A stretch of DNA of 64,000 bases from Pseudomonas tohonis (lineage in GTDB: Bacteria; Pseudomonadota; Gammaproteobacteria; Pseudomonadales; Pseudomonadaceae), in contig NZ_AP023189.1 in the NCBI RefSeq assembly GCF_012767755.2, positions 3,474,001 through 3,538,000 on the forward strand, read 5' to 3'. The first letter of the stretch is position 1, and the number at the start of each line of letters is the position of its first letter. The notes under the pieces are model-generated. The model did no database searches. It saw only the letters and a program-made list of their open reading frames with translations, and had not been told where the DNA came from. Below, in pieces: positions 8,332 through 16,787 of this stretch. Position numbers and translations under genes: made by a program.

Positions 8332-9948
8332 ATGAGCGCCTTGCCGGACGTGGTACGTCATATGACAGAGTGGGGTTTTACCAAGATTGATCCGCAACCG
8401 GACTTCGATTGGCTCGTTATGGCTGGCGTGTTGAAGACGGCTACGCAAGGTGAAGCACTCTGTGAGATATGGATAGATCGGTCTTTGGAACTCCGCTTGA
8501 GAGTGCGGCTTACACCAGTCCCCGCCCATCTTCCGCGCTTAGTACCTCACTTAGGGCCAAGCGGTTTCTTGTGTTATGTAGCGCCAGGTACTGAGGTTGT
8601 CGATGTATATGACCCGGTAGGGCAAACACGTACGTCCTTGCTGCAAGCGACAGACGTACTTGAGCAAATTCTCGCCGGCAGGATGGTTGAGGATCTGCAA
8701 GAGGAGTTTTTCCTCTATTGGTATGGCGCCTACTGTATCCATGACGTCGAACGCCGGTCATCAGGTCCACTGGAGATGCTCCAGTTCTCTGATAACAAAA
8801 TGTACTTGCTAACTGACGATGCAGAACGTAGCCGGCGAAAATTTGCCCGTGAAGGAAGAAAAGTCGAAGCATTTAGTTCAATGGTGGCGATGGTAACGTC
8901 AAGCGCGGCACCGAGGCCGTTGCAGACGAACTGGCCACCTAAAACTGTTGAGCAGGTTTTGGATTGGCAGGGTGAATTAGATGATGCTTGTCGGCGCAAG
9001 GTGCGTGACAAGATCATCGCTGCATATCGAGAGCAATCGTATGGCATCGTAATCGTTATCGAGGCTCAGAAAACTGGCTATATCTATGGCTTCCTCGTTT
9101 ACGACCTGCAACGCAACCGCCCTGTAGACCAACGCTCTACTGATCAGCGACTGCCTATCTTCGACTGCCCCATTGAGCCTTTGGAGATGATTCGCCTAGA
9201 TGATAAGTATGTGTGCGAACGCAATATCCCTGGTCAAACCACTCTTGTGGGTAAACGTATAGGGCTAATTGGCTGTGGCACCATTGGAGGATACCTCGCT
9301 GAAATGCTCATGAAGGCAGGAGCAGGCCTTGGAGGGGGCGAGCTCCTGCTGATCGACGATGACTATTTGCTGCCTCAGAACCTAGGTCGACATCGGTTAG
9401 GGTTCAATCGAGTTTTCCAAGACAAGGCCTCTGCACTGGCAGATGAGTTGCAGGTATCCATGCCAGCAGTGAAGGTGCGCCCATTTGTCAATAAGGCCCA
9501 AAATGTAAATCTCGATGGCCTTGACCTGATCATTGATGCAACTGGAGAGGAGGCATTCGGACATTGGCTTGCCAAGGCAGCTTCCAGCCCACTTTTGCAT
9601 GTGTGGATTGAAGGAGCTGGCGTGGCTGTTCGCACGTTGACCAAGCAGAACGCCAGGCAAGGCTGCTACCGATGCTTGTTTGAACACAATCGTGAGGGCG
9701 GCTTGGTATCTGTGCGCGGTGGTTTGAAGCCGATTTTCGCAGGCCAAGGGTGCGAGGGGCTCTACGTACCGTTTCCTGCGTCCGTTTCGATCCAGGCTGC
9801 TGCCTTAGCGTTAGAGGCCGCACTTGCATGGGTTGGGGGTAAGCCATGGCACGCCCTCTCTATTCGGCTGACAGACACAAATCACGAACTGGAAACGACA
9901 GACTGCTCGCCCTTGAAGCACCCCGGATGTCCTGTATGCAGTTCGTGA
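8332..9948 (+). CDS. cap2: CBASS Cap2, fused E2-E1 ubiquitin-like transferase
   Basis: This 538-residue protein joins an N-terminal E2-like domain (about 1-150) to a C-terminal ThiF/E1 adenylation domain (about 295-538). Cys81 in GFLCYVAP fits the E2 catalytic Cys. The E1 part shows the nucleotide loop GLIGCGTIGG (about 311-320) and LLIDDDYLLPQNLGRH. A CYRC and CPVC pair near the end is a plausible metal site. Known Cap2 proteins conjugate the C-terminus of the CD-NTase to targets, priming the cyclase. It sits between the cyclase and cap3, with its 3' end overlapping cap3. Confidence 0.92.
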   Translation: MSALPDVVRHMTEWGFTKIDPQPDFDWLVMAGVLKTATQGEALCEIWIDRSLELRLRVRLTPVPAHLPRLVPHLGPSGFLCYVAPGTEVVDVYDPVGQTRTSLLQATDVLEQILAGRMVEDLQEEFFLYWYGAYCIHDVERRSSGPLEMLQFSDNKMYLLTDDAERSRRKFAREGRKVEAFSSMVAMVTSSAAPRPLQTNWPPKTVEQVLDWQGELDDACRRKVRDKIIAAYREQSYGIVIVIEAQKTGYIYGFLVYDLQRNRPVDQRSTDQRLPIFDCPIEPLEMIRLDDKYVCERNIPGQTTLVGKRIGLIGCGTIGGYLAEMLMKAGAGLGGGELLLIDDDYLLPQNLGRHRLGFNRVFQDKASALADELQVSMPAVKVRPFVNKAQNVNLDGLDLIIDATGEEAFGHWLAKAASSPLLHVWIEGAGVAVRTLTKQNARQGCYRCLFEHNREGGLVSVRGGLKPIFAGQGCEGLYVPFPASVSIQAAALALEAALAWVGGKPWHALSIRLTDTNHELETTDCSPLKHPGCPVCSS

Positions 9949-10409
9949 GCACATGGACGGTGCCTGGTACTGATCAACTCGTGTATCTGCAGCAGCAGCC
10001 AATGGAGATTTTTAGGCGCTACATTCAGGAGGGAGAGAGTTCGACAGAGGCAGGGGGCATTCTGCTCGGCCATGTACGTGGTGAGCACTTAGAGATAATT
10101 GAGGCCACTGAGCCCTCTGCTTGGGACAGACGCTTCAGGTTCCTTTTCGAACGCATGCCATGCTTTCACCACAGGCTCGCAATGAAGCGTTGGAAAGAGA
10201 GCGGTGGCCTGATTCGTTATGTGGGTGAGTGGCATACACATCCGCAGAATTATCCAGCGCCCTCATCGATTGATCTCCGCGAGTGGCAGCTTCTTGCAAC
10301 CGGCAGACGCGATGGCCGACCTATGCTTGCACTTATTGTTGGATGCCTCGATCTGCATATCGAGTACATGTTTGGCTCTGGCAAGCGCCGCATTCTCAAA
10401 CATTACTGA
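9927..10409 (+). CDS. cap3: CBASS Cap3, JAB/JAMM isopeptidase
   Basis: This protein of about 160 residues carries a complete JAMM zinc-protease motif: Glu in STEAGGILLG, then HTHP followed after seven residues by SSID. Cap3 removes the CD-NTase conjugates formed by Cap2. Starts at 9927 or 9936 both overlap the end of cap2 (stop 9946-9948), as usual for translationally coupled cap2-cap3; a frame-open ATG at 9846 lies too far inside cap2. It is the last recognisable gene of the operon. Confidence 0.92.
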   Translation: MSCMQFVSTWTVPGTDQLVYLQQQPMEIFRRYIQEGESSTEAGGILLGHVRGEHLEIIEATEPSAWDRRFRFLFERMPCFHHRLAMKRWKESGGLIRYVGEWHTHPQNYPAPSSIDLREWQLLATGRRDGRPMLALIVGCLDLHIEYMFGSGKRRILKHY

Positions 10410-10414
10410 AATCA

Positions 10415-10555
10415 TTGGCAGGCGTACTCAATGGACACGGGCTGGTGATACAGGCTGCTCAGCACTGCGAAATCAAGCGCGGTCCGTCAGGCAAAGTCTA
10501 CTTTTTCAGAATTGAGGAGACTCTCGCGCACCAGTGGAGCTATCTAGCCCGTTGA
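10415..10555 (+). CDS. Small unknown ORF or gene fragment after cap3
   Basis: This frame could start at TTG 10415, or continue from within cap3, and ends at TGA 10553-10555. It would encode about 46 residues ending FFRIEETLAHQWSYLAR. Its composition looks protein-like (HCEIKRGPSGKVYFFR) and it may be the tail of a gene truncated when the island formed. I do not recognise a family, and a start codon is uncertain. Confidence 0.25.
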   Translation: MAGVLNGHGLVIQAAQHCEIKRGPSGKVYFFRIEETLAHQWSYLAR

Positions 10556-10597
10556 TTTTGCTGAGTCTTCTTTTAAAAGTAAAAAGTCTACTTTTTC
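10493..10597 (+). repeat. 15-bp direct repeat near the island end
   Basis: AAAGTCTACTTTTTC occurs at 10493-10507 and again at 10583-10597, 90 bp apart. The second copy lies in an A/T-rich patch and is itself nearly palindromic (AAAAAGT, CT, ACTTTTT). It could be a duplicated recombination or protein-binding site. The rest of the gap between cap3 and the GNAT-fusion gene contains only the small ORF and the dif-like site. Confidence 0.6.
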
Positions 10598-10641
10598 GAA
10601 AATCGTCACAGAGGCCCAGGGCTCAGAGGTTCGCACCTGGG

Positions 10642-10669
10642 GTTACTCATAATGTAGATTATGTTAAAT
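10642..10669 (+). other. dif-like XerC/XerD recombination site
   Basis: The 28 bp consist of an XerC-side arm GTTACTCATAA, a 6-bp centre TGTAGA and an XerD-side arm TTATGTTAAAT. The XerD arm is identical to that of E. coli dif, the centre differs at one base and the XerC arm at three, for 24 of 28 matches. It lies exactly where the low-GC island gives way to the typical chromosome. A diverged XerC arm with a perfect XerD arm is what an attachment site looks like after Xer-mediated insertion, one arm coming from the element. Confidence 0.75.
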
Positions 10670-10767
10670 AGCATATGGATGAGTCTGGCCCATGAACTCG
10701 TCAGCCCTCCCTGTTTCGTCAAACGAACGATTTCCCGTCCCTGGGATCGTCGCCAGTTGCACGAATG

Positions 10768-11688
10768 CTAGAGATGGAAGTCGCCCGCTGCCTCCGGCTG
10801 GTACAGCACTTTCCTGATCTCGATCCTTCGCGTCCGATCGGCGATACGCCAGTCGATGGCGTCCCCCTCCTGATAACCCAGGATGGCGGCGCCGATGTCG
10901 GAACACACCGAATGCTTCCCGGTACGGCTGTCCGCGTCCTCGGGATAGACCAGGGCCACTTCGATCTCCTCGTCGTCCAGTTGCAGCAAGGCCCTGGAGT
11001 TCATCGTCACGACATTGCGCGCCACCTGTTGCGGCTGGACGACCATGGCTCGCTCCAGTTCGTGTTCGAGCTCGACGACGGCCGGGCCTTCCTCGAGCAC
11101 TAGCAGGCTTTCGAGCCGGGCCTTGTCGATCTCGGTGATGCAGATACCGGTGGCGTCGCTCACGGCACCTTCGCGCAGGAGCTGGAGATAGCGCCCCGCC
11201 GTCATGGAAAACGAATGCAATGTCGGCGTCTCGCTCTCGCGCTGAAAGCCGCTGCGCAGAAAGGCTTTCAGCGAACGGGTGTTGTCCGGGTGGATCTTGG
11301 CGATGAGCTTCTTGGCCCGCATGTCGAGGAAGGCCAGCTTCATGCCCTCGCGGATGGTGCGGGCGCCCAGGTTCCGGCCCCATTTGCCGCTGTCCCCGAT
11401 CGCCAGGACGATCTCGCAACACGACCCGCTCTTGATGAGACGGACGAAGCCCACCGGGGTGTCCTGCCGGTCATAGGCCATGAAGAATCGTCCGTCGCCG
11501 TTGAACAGATGGGTCAGGATCGGCATCTGGGTCCGCTCCATGGCCTGCTCGATGGAACGGGAGACGTCCCGCGAATCGCTGAGGTAGCTGGTGACGCGCT
11601 CATCCTCCAACCAATCCATCAGCTTCAGCGCATCTGCCCGGGTAATTTCAGGGCACAGGGAAATGAAAGGCCTGTTCATCTTCATCCC
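10768..11688 (-). CDS. GNAT acetyltransferase fused to Rnk/GreA-type domain
   Basis: This 306-residue protein has a GNAT fold over about residues 1-170 (acetyl-CoA-loop region GKWGRNLGARTIREG, and NTRSLKAFLRSGFQ). A linker leads to an Rnk-type N-terminal segment (ICITEIDKARLESLL, about 183-222) and a GreA/GreB C-terminal domain (VTMNSRALLQL to RIEIRKVLY). Rnk and Gre proteins bind the RNA polymerase secondary channel, so a polymerase-linked acetyltransferase is a reasonable guess; the substrate is unknown. I used the ATG at 11688 (MKMNRPF), since the frame upstream is not protein-like. It is the first chromosomal gene right of the dif-like site. Confidence 0.8.
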   Translation of the reverse strand, partial: GMKMNRPFISLCPEITRADALKLMDWLEDERVTSYLSDSRDVSRSIEQAMERTQMPILTHLFNGDGRFFMAYDRQDTPVGFVRLIKSGSCCEIVLAIGDSGKWGRNLGARTIREGMKLAFLDMRAKKLIAKIHPDNTRSLKAFLRSGFQRESETPTLHSFSMTAGRYLQLLREGAVSDATGICITEIDKARLESLLVLEEGPAVVELEHELERAMVVQPQQVARNVVTMNSRALLQLDDEEIEVALVYPEDADSRTGKHSVCSDIGAAILGYQEGDAIDWRIADRTRRIEIRKVLYQPEAAGDFHL

Positions 11689-11972
11689 ATTCGTTCGTAA
11701 AGGATGAAAGCCCTTCATGGCTAGGCCATGACGGTTCTTTCGGCGACCGGCGACTTTAAGCCATAACGCGAGAATGCCGAACAACCTGTGCGCCATTGCC
11801 CCGAGATTAAGCGCTTCCCGACACCTGGACGCGGCATCGGCGGGCTCACGCCCAATCACCCTTGAAGGTACAGCCGTTCGCCACTAGCACACTCGCCCTA
11901 ATCGACCGCGGTCGGCGCGGGTAATAGAGTCCAGGCCCGCTGAAGGATTCTTGCCATCACAAGGAGTGAAAC

Positions 11973-12449
11973 GTGTCTTCACTGAAGCTCACCCTCATCG
12001 CTCTAGCGGCTCTGTCCGTTGGCGCATGCGCAGTCCCCACGCCGACCCATACCGATGACAACGGCGTCCGCGCGGCCGCGCAAAAGCTCATCGGCCAACC
12101 GGCCAGCAAGGCCTTCGAGCTGTTCGGCCAGCCCGACCAGGGCATGGGGCCGTCCTCATACGGCAGCGGTGGTTTCTATGCCTGGAACCGCGTACAGACC
12201 CACGTGACGCCGGAGCAGGTATTCGTCAGCACCGGCAAGGAATATGTCGGCCAGAAGGAAACCTGGGTGGGCGTCGGCGGTGGTGGCGTCGCCGGCGTGG
12301 CGCAGGTCGGCAGCGAGCCGGTGTACCGCGAGACCGGCTACTACGAAAACCGCACCGTGCTCGACTACTTCTGCAGCATCACGCTCTACACGGACGGCAA
12401 GGACATCATCACCAACGCCAGCGTGATCAACTGCATGAACTCGCAATGA
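11973..12449 (+). CDS. Small lipoprotein of unknown function
   Basis: This 158-residue protein starts at a GTG preceded by AAGGAG. Its N-terminus is a lipoprotein signal with lipobox VGAC (Cys about residue 19). Residues 35-60 (AQKLIGQPASKAFELFGQPD) resemble the opening of small envelope proteins of the SmpA/BamE type, but the middle is Gly/Val-rich (TWVGVGGGGVAGVAQVG) and two Cys lie near the end (FCSITLY, INCMNSQ). It should sit in the outer membrane. No partner gene is apparent. Confidence 0.75.
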   Translation: MSSLKLTLIALAALSVGACAVPTPTHTDDNGVRAAAQKLIGQPASKAFELFGQPDQGMGPSSYGSGGFYAWNRVQTHVTPEQVFVSTGKEYVGQKETWVGVGGGGVAGVAQVGSEPVYRETGYYENRTVLDYFCSITLYTDGKDIITNASVINCMNSQ

Positions 12450-12782
12450 GCCCCGCGCGCGAGGCAATGTCGCAGGTCCGCCCTCCTCGCATCCCTCCAC
12501 CGCACCCGCAGGGCCGCCCCGCCCTGCCCTGGCAGCCCCCGCCCAGCGCGGGCCTGCCGCCTCCCGCCCCTCGGCCCACCCCGGTCGCCGCATGTTTTGG
12601 CACATGCTTATTCCCAGAAATTATTTATCGAAGGTCATTCGGCGCTTTTAGGATATATATCGATCCACCGGGCCCAGCCCGCTACAGAGACTTGCCCGAG
12701 CAAGCGCCTTCCTGCCCTGCGTTGCACACCATCGATGCGCCCTGCCCTCTGCGGGACGCTGGCCTGCAACGAGGATTGATCC
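12450..12782. other. Non-coding gap upstream of the SsuD-like gene
   Basis: The first 150 bases are very GC-rich. An AT-rich patch at about 12595-12660 follows, containing ATTATTTAT and GGATATATATC, the likely promoter region of the monooxygenase gene. I see no RNA gene or conserved repeat. Confidence 0.4.
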
Positions 12783-13913
12783 ATGAGCTTCGACGTTTTC
12801 TGGTTCCTGCCGACTTCCGGCGATACCCGTTTCCTTGGCCGTTCCGAGAGTGGCCGCCCGGCCACCAACGCCTACATGCGGCAGATCGCCGTAGCGGCGG
12901 ACCAACTCGGCTACGACGGCGTGCTGATTCCCACCGGCGCCAGTTGCCTCGACCCCTGGGTGACCGCCGCCAGCCTGGTGCCGGTCACCCAGCGCATCAA
13001 GCTGCTGGTGGCCCTGCGCACCACCCTCGGCAACCCCACCGCCACGGCCCGCCAGGCCGCGAGCCTCGACGAGGCCAGCGGCGGGCGCCTGCTGCTCAAC
13101 GTGGTGCCGGGCGGCGACGCCACGGAGCTCGCCGCCGATGGCGTGTTCCTCGACCATGACGCGCGCTACGCCGCCTCGGACGAATTCCTCACCATCTGGC
13201 GCCGCCTGCTGCAGGGCGAGACCGTCGACTTCGACGGCGAGCACCACAAGGTCCAGGGCGCACAGAACTTCTTCCCGCCGCTGCAGAAGCCCTACCCGCC
13301 GCTCTACTTCGGCGGCTCCTCGGTGGCGGCCCACGAGCTCGCCGCCAAGCATGTGGACGCCTACCTGAGCTGGGGCGAGCCTCCGGCGGCGGTGGCCGAG
13401 AAGATCGCCGACGTACGGGCCCGCGCGGCGAAACACGGGCGCACGGTGCGCTTCGGCGTGCGCCTGCACGTGATCGTGCGGGAGACCAACGAGGCGGCCT
13501 GGGCCGCCGCCGACGAGCTGATCAGCCACCTGGACGACGCCACCATCGCCGCCGCCCAGGCCAACTACGCGCGCATGGATTCCGAAGGCCAGCGGCGCAT
13601 GGCCGCCCTGCACCAGGGGCGGCGTGACAACCTGGAAGTGGCGCCCAACCTCTGGGCCGGCGTGGGCCTGGTACGTGGCAGCGCGGGCACCGCCCTGGTC
13701 GGGGACCCGCAGACAGTCGCCGCGCGGCTGCAGGAATACGCCGACCTGGGCATCGAAAGCTTCGTGCTCTCCGGCTACCCGCACCTGGAAGAGGCCTACC
13801 GCTTCGCCGAACTGGTGTTCCCGCTGCTGCCCGGCAAAGGCAAGGTCACCACCGAGGGCACCTTCACCGGCGGCGCCTTCGACATCCGTGCCGGCAAGGA
13901 GCGGGCCGCCTAG
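12783..13913 (+). CDS. ssuD: FMNH2-dependent alkanesulfonate monooxygenase, SsuD-like
   Basis: This 376-residue bacterial-luciferase-fold enzyme is close to the usual SsuD length. It begins [19 protein letters not shown], has the flavin-binding region [13 protein letters not shown] and ends in the long C-terminal helix region ([20 protein letters not shown]). SsuD splits alkanesulfonates to aldehyde and sulfite using FMNH2 from a reductase. The partners ssuE and ssuABC are absent here, so it may draw FMNH2 from elsewhere or act on a related sulfonate. It stands alone between a lipoprotein gene and a convergent LysR gene. Confidence 0.85.
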   Translation: MSFDVFWFLPTSGDTRFLGRSESGRPATNAYMRQIAVAADQLGYDGVLIPTGASCLDPWVTAASLVPVTQRIKLLVALRTTLGNPTATARQAASLDEASGGRLLLNVVPGGDATELAADGVFLDHDARYAASDEFLTIWRRLLQGETVDFDGEHHKVQGAQNFFPPLQKPYPPLYFGGSSVAAHELAAKHVDAYLSWGEPPAAVAEKIADVRARAAKHGRTVRFGVRLHVIVRETNEAAWAAADELISHLDDATIAAAQANYARMDSEGQRRMAALHQGRRDNLEVAPNLWAGVGLVRGSAGTALVGDPQTVAARLQEYADLGIESFVLSGYPHLEEAYRFAELVFPLLPGKGKVTTEGTFTGGAFDIRAGKERAA

Positions 13914-13924
13914 AAAAGGCCGAT

Positions 13925-13950
13925 CCGGGCCCTGTTCATGGGCCCGGTTT
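13925..13950. terminator. Hairpin terminator between convergent genes
   Basis: CCGGGCCC (13925-13932) and GGGCCCGG (13940-13947) form an 8-bp stem with a 7-nt loop followed by TTT. It lies between the ends of the monooxygenase gene and the convergent LysR gene. Confidence 0.7.
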
Positions 13951-14870
13951 CAGACGTTCCACTCGCGCTTGCACGCCATCAGGAACTCGATGAAGGCGCG
14001 CAGGCGCAAGGGCATGTGCCGGCCCTGCGGATACAGCAGGGTGAAAGGCCGCGAACGCCCGCCGAACGCCGGCAGCACCTCCACCAGCGTCCCCTCCGCC
14101 AGCTCCCGCTCGACGATGAAGCGGTAGGTCTGGAACAGCCCCGCGCCGTGTTTGGCCAGGGTCACGCCGCCGAGCACATCGTCCGAGCAGCAGTAGTTAC
14201 CCGTCAGCAGCAGCTCCCGCTCCTGGCCCCGTTCGTTGAACAGCCAGGGGATGCGTCGGCCGTTGCTGGGCAGCTCGAACTGGATGCAGTCGTGCTCGGC
14301 CAGTTCCTCCAGGGACTGCGGCGCCGGAACCCTGGCCAGGTAGTCCGGGCTGGCCACCACCACCAGGGCGGCGTCTTCCAGGTGCCGGGCGATCAGCGTC
14401 GAATCGGGCAACGCGCGCACGCGGATCGCCAGGTCGTAGCCCTCGCCGACGAAGTCGATGTTGCGGTTGCTCAGGTGGATGTCGACCTTCACCCCCGGGC
14501 AGCGCTCGCGAAAGCGCGCCAGCACCGGGAGGATGCGGTGGTGACCGTAGGTGGTGGGAATGCTGATGCGCAGCTGGCCCGTCGGCTCCTGCTGGCGGCC
14601 CATCATGTCGCGCTCGGCCTCGATCAGCTGGGTCAGCGCCTGGCGGCATTGCTCGAAGTAGCCACGCCCGCTTTCCGTAAGGCGGATGCTGCGCGTCGTG
14701 CGCTGGAACAACCGCGTGCCCAGGCGCTCCTCCAGGCGCGAAATGGAGCGGCTGACCGCCGCCGGCGTGACCCCGGCCACCAGCGCGGCCGCCGTGAAGC
14801 TGCCTTCCTCGGCGGCGAGGCAGAACAGCTCGATGCTGCCCAGCTGGATGTCTTCGAAATGGCGCTTCAC
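13950..14870 (-). CDS. LysR-family transcriptional regulator
   Basis: This 306-residue regulator has a winged helix-turn-helix at about residues 10-69 (GSFTAAALVAGVTPAAVSRS, LGTRLFQRTTRSIRLT) and a periplasmic-binding-protein-like effector domain from about residue 95. It is divergent from a small tautomerase gene at 15003, with the shared 130-bp gap the likely operator region. The inducer is unknown. The family resembles the many Pseudomonas regulators of small oxidoreductase genes. Confidence 0.9.
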   Translation of the reverse strand: MKRHFEDIQLGSIELFCLAAEEGSFTAAALVAGVTPAAVSRSISRLEERLGTRLFQRTTRSIRLTESGRGYFEQCRQALTQLIEAERDMMGRQQEPTGQLRISIPTTYGHHRILPVLARFRERCPGVKVDIHLSNRNIDFVGEGYDLAIRVRALPDSTLIARHLEDAALVVVASPDYLARVPAPQSLEELAEHDCIQFELPSNGRRIPWLFNERGQERELLLTGNYCCSDDVLGGVTLAKHGAGLFQTYRFIVERELAEGTLVEVLPAFGGRSRPFTLLYPQGRHMPLRLRAFIEFLMACKREWNV

Positions 14871-15002
14871 GATTGATTACACCGGGTATCAACTGAAGTT
14901 TCCGATCCTACATTTATCCAGCGAAACGGAACAAATACAGTTACCTCACCCCGCCGAACGCCACCGGCCTCGGCGCCATCCGCCCCTACAGAGGAACTCC
15001 AG

Positions 15003-15209
15003 ATGCCATTCGTCAACGTCCGCATCACCCGCGACGGCGTCACCCGCGAACAGAAGGCCCAGGTCATCGCCGAGATCACCGACACCCTGCAACGGGTCCT
15101 GGGCAAGGACCCGCACCTCACCCATATCGTCATCGAGGAAGTCGACACCGATAACTGGGGCTACGCCGGCATCACCACCACCGAGTACCGCAGGAACCCG
15201 CCCGGTTGA
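15003..15209 (+). CDS. 4-oxalocrotonate tautomerase family protein
   Basis: This 68-residue protein fits the tautomerase family: Pro follows the initiator Met (MPFVNVRIT), which becomes the catalytic N-terminal Pro after Met removal. GVTREQKAQVIAEITDTL and the HIVIEEVD strand are also typical. Such enzymes isomerise enol and keto acids as small oligomers. It is transcribed away from the LysR regulator, which is its probable controller, and ends at a strong terminator. The substrate cannot be told. Confidence 0.88.
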   Translation: MPFVNVRITRDGVTREQKAQVIAEITDTLQRVLGKDPHLTHIVIEEVDTDNWGYAGITTTEYRRNPPG

Positions 15210-15227
15210 GGCCCGCCGGCAAGGCGC

Positions 15228-15256
15228 AAAAGGGAGGCCCGGCGCCTCCCTTTTTT
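15228..15256. terminator. Bidirectional rho-independent terminator
   Basis: GGGAGGC (15232-15238) and GCCTCCC (15244-15250) form a 7-bp stem with a 5-nt loop, AAAA upstream and TTTTTT downstream. It serves the tautomerase gene and, on the other strand, dipZ. Confidence 0.9.
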
Positions 15257-15272
15257 CCGTCAGCCCTCCTGT

Positions 15273-16490
15273 TCAGCGTTGCGCCGCCTCATCCCGCTCC
15301 TTCAACAGCGCCTGGATCACCGCCTCCTGCTCCGCATAACGCCCCTCCCCCGCATGCATGTGGCGGATGCGCCCCCTGGCATCGATGAAGTAGTGCGCCG
15401 GCCAGTACTGGTTGTCGAAGGCGCGCCACACCCGGTACTGGTTGTCGGTGGCCACGGGGTGCCGGATGCCCAGGCGCGCGATGGCCTGGCGCACGTTCGC
15501 CTCGACCCGCTCGAAGGGGTATTCCGGCGTGTGCACCCCGATCACCACCAGCCCCTGGTCGGCGTAGCGCTGCGCCCACTCGTTCACATGGGGCAGGCTG
15601 TTGCGGCAGTTGATGCAGTCGTAGGTCCAGAAATCTACCAGCACCACCTTGCCGCGCAGCGCCTGCATGTCCAGCGGCGGGCTGTTCAGCCACTGGCTGG
15701 CGCCCCCCAGCGACGGCGCGGGGCCCAGGTCGGGCAGCCGCTCGTCCGCGCGGGCGTCGCCGACCAGAGGCTCCAGAAGCTTCGGCAGGTCATCGAGCAC
15801 CCGAGCTTCGAGACCGGAAGCCAGGGCCGATGAGCCGACGCCGGCCAGTTGCGGGCCGAGCCCGCTGGCGATGCCGACCACCGCCAGCAGCGCCGCCACG
15901 CCCGTGCCGCGGCGCAGCCAGCCGACCAGCCGCAGTGACGGCCGCAGGCGTTGCAGCACGCCGCGCCCGAGGAAGACCGCCAGCGCCAACCCCGTCGCGC
16001 TGCCCAGGCCGAAGCTGAACAGCAGCAGGCTGGTGGAGGCATTGGGGCCATCGAGCATCGCCCCGGAGAGGACCAGCCCGAGGATCGGCCCCGCGCAGGG
16101 CGCCCACAGCAGGCCCGTGGCACAGCCCAGCAGCCAGGCCGCAAGCGCCGACGGCAGCCGCCGTGCCTGGCCGTGCAGGCGCTCGGCCAGCCACAGCCAG
16201 GGCCGGGAAAGCCAGTTGGCGACACGGCTGGAAAGCAACGCCAGCGCCGATGAGCCCAGCACCACCAGGGCGACCCAGCGCCCCCAGGTACTGGCCTCGA
16301 TGGCCCAGTCGGCGGAAACGGCCGCCAGGCTCGCCAGCGCGGCGAAGCCCGAGGCGAGGCCGAGCAGGGTCAGCAGCGTCGAGCTGACCGAACCGCCGGA
16401 ACGCGACAACAGCAGCGGCAGGACGGGAAGAATGCAGGGGCTGAACAGGGTCAGCACCCCACCGATGAAGGCGATGAGCAGCATGGGCAC
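15273..16490 (-). CDS. dipZ: DipZ: CcdA-like membrane domain plus thioredoxin-like domain
   Basis: This 405-residue protein starts with a CcdA/DsbD-type membrane domain (about 1-215) containing Cys19 in FSPCILP and Cys132 in WAPCAGP, the pair that relays electrons across the inner membrane. After a linker it ends in a periplasmic thioredoxin/TlpA-like domain (about 255-405) with the redox pair Cys292-x-x-Cys295 (DCINC). It should carry reducing power to periplasmic thiols. The neighbours downstream form a probable copper-handling locus whose precursor is rich in Cys, which would fit a role in keeping thiols reduced. Confidence 0.88.
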   Translation of the reverse strand: MPMLLIAFIGGVLTLFSPCILPVLPLLLSRSGGSVSSTLLTLLGLASGFAALASLAAVSADWAIEASTWGRWVALVVLGSSALALLSSRVANWLSRPWLWLAERLHGQARRLPSALAAWLLGCATGLLWAPCAGPILGLVLSGAMLDGPNASTSLLLFSFGLGSATGLALAVFLGRGVLQRLRPSLRLVGWLRRGTGVAALLAVVGIASGLGPQLAGVGSSALASGLEARVLDDLPKLLEPLVGDARADERLPDLGPAPSLGGASQWLNSPPLDMQALRGKVVLVDFWTYDCINCRNSLPHVNEWAQRYADQGLVVIGVHTPEYPFERVEANVRQAIARLGIRHPVATDNQYRVWRAFDNQYWPAHYFIDARGRIRHMHAGEGRYAEQEAVIQALLKERDEAAQR

Positions 16491-16520
16491 CTCGGCGCAG
16501 GCGATTTCGGGGGCAACGGC

Positions 16521-16787
16521 TCAGTTGCTGTCCTGGCAGGCCGTGGCGTGCTTCAGGTAGGCGAGACGGTGTTCACGGCCCTGGGAATCCAGGTAGTCCA
16601 TGCGGGCTTCGACGACCTGGCAGAGCACGGTCGGCGCCTCGTGCAGCGCCAGGACCTTCTGCACATCCAGCTGCATGCCGTAGTGGTACTGCTCGACGGG
16701 CAGGGTCTCCGCCGCCTGCAGGCCGGAGCCCAGCAGCGGCAGGACCAGCGACAGGGCGAGGGCGGCGGAACGGGCGAGTGATTTCAT
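16521..16787 (-). CDS. DUF2790 periplasmic protein
   Basis: This 88-residue protein has a signal peptide (cleavage about after LQAA) and the DUF2790 pattern: YHYGMQLDVQKVL, a Cys in VLCQVVEARMDYLDSQG, and a second Cys near the end (ATACQDSN). The ATG at 16787 follows AGGAG. DUF2790 proteins are common in Pseudomonas as small secreted proteins, some linked to metal response, but no biochemical role is established to my knowledge. It lies 30 bp upstream of dipZ on the same strand, probably one transcript, and is divergent from the response-regulator gene. Confidence 0.82.
   Translation of the reverse strand: MKSLARSAALALSLVLPLLGSGLQAAETLPVEQYHYGMQLDVQKVLALHEAPTVLCQVVEARMDYLDSQGREHRLAYLKHATACQDSN

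Noticed and set aside
10583..10597. Second dif-like or terminator site at the A/T-rich near-palindrome
   Set aside because: It shares no arm with dif and lacks a GC stem, so neither reading is supported; it is recorded only as a repeat.
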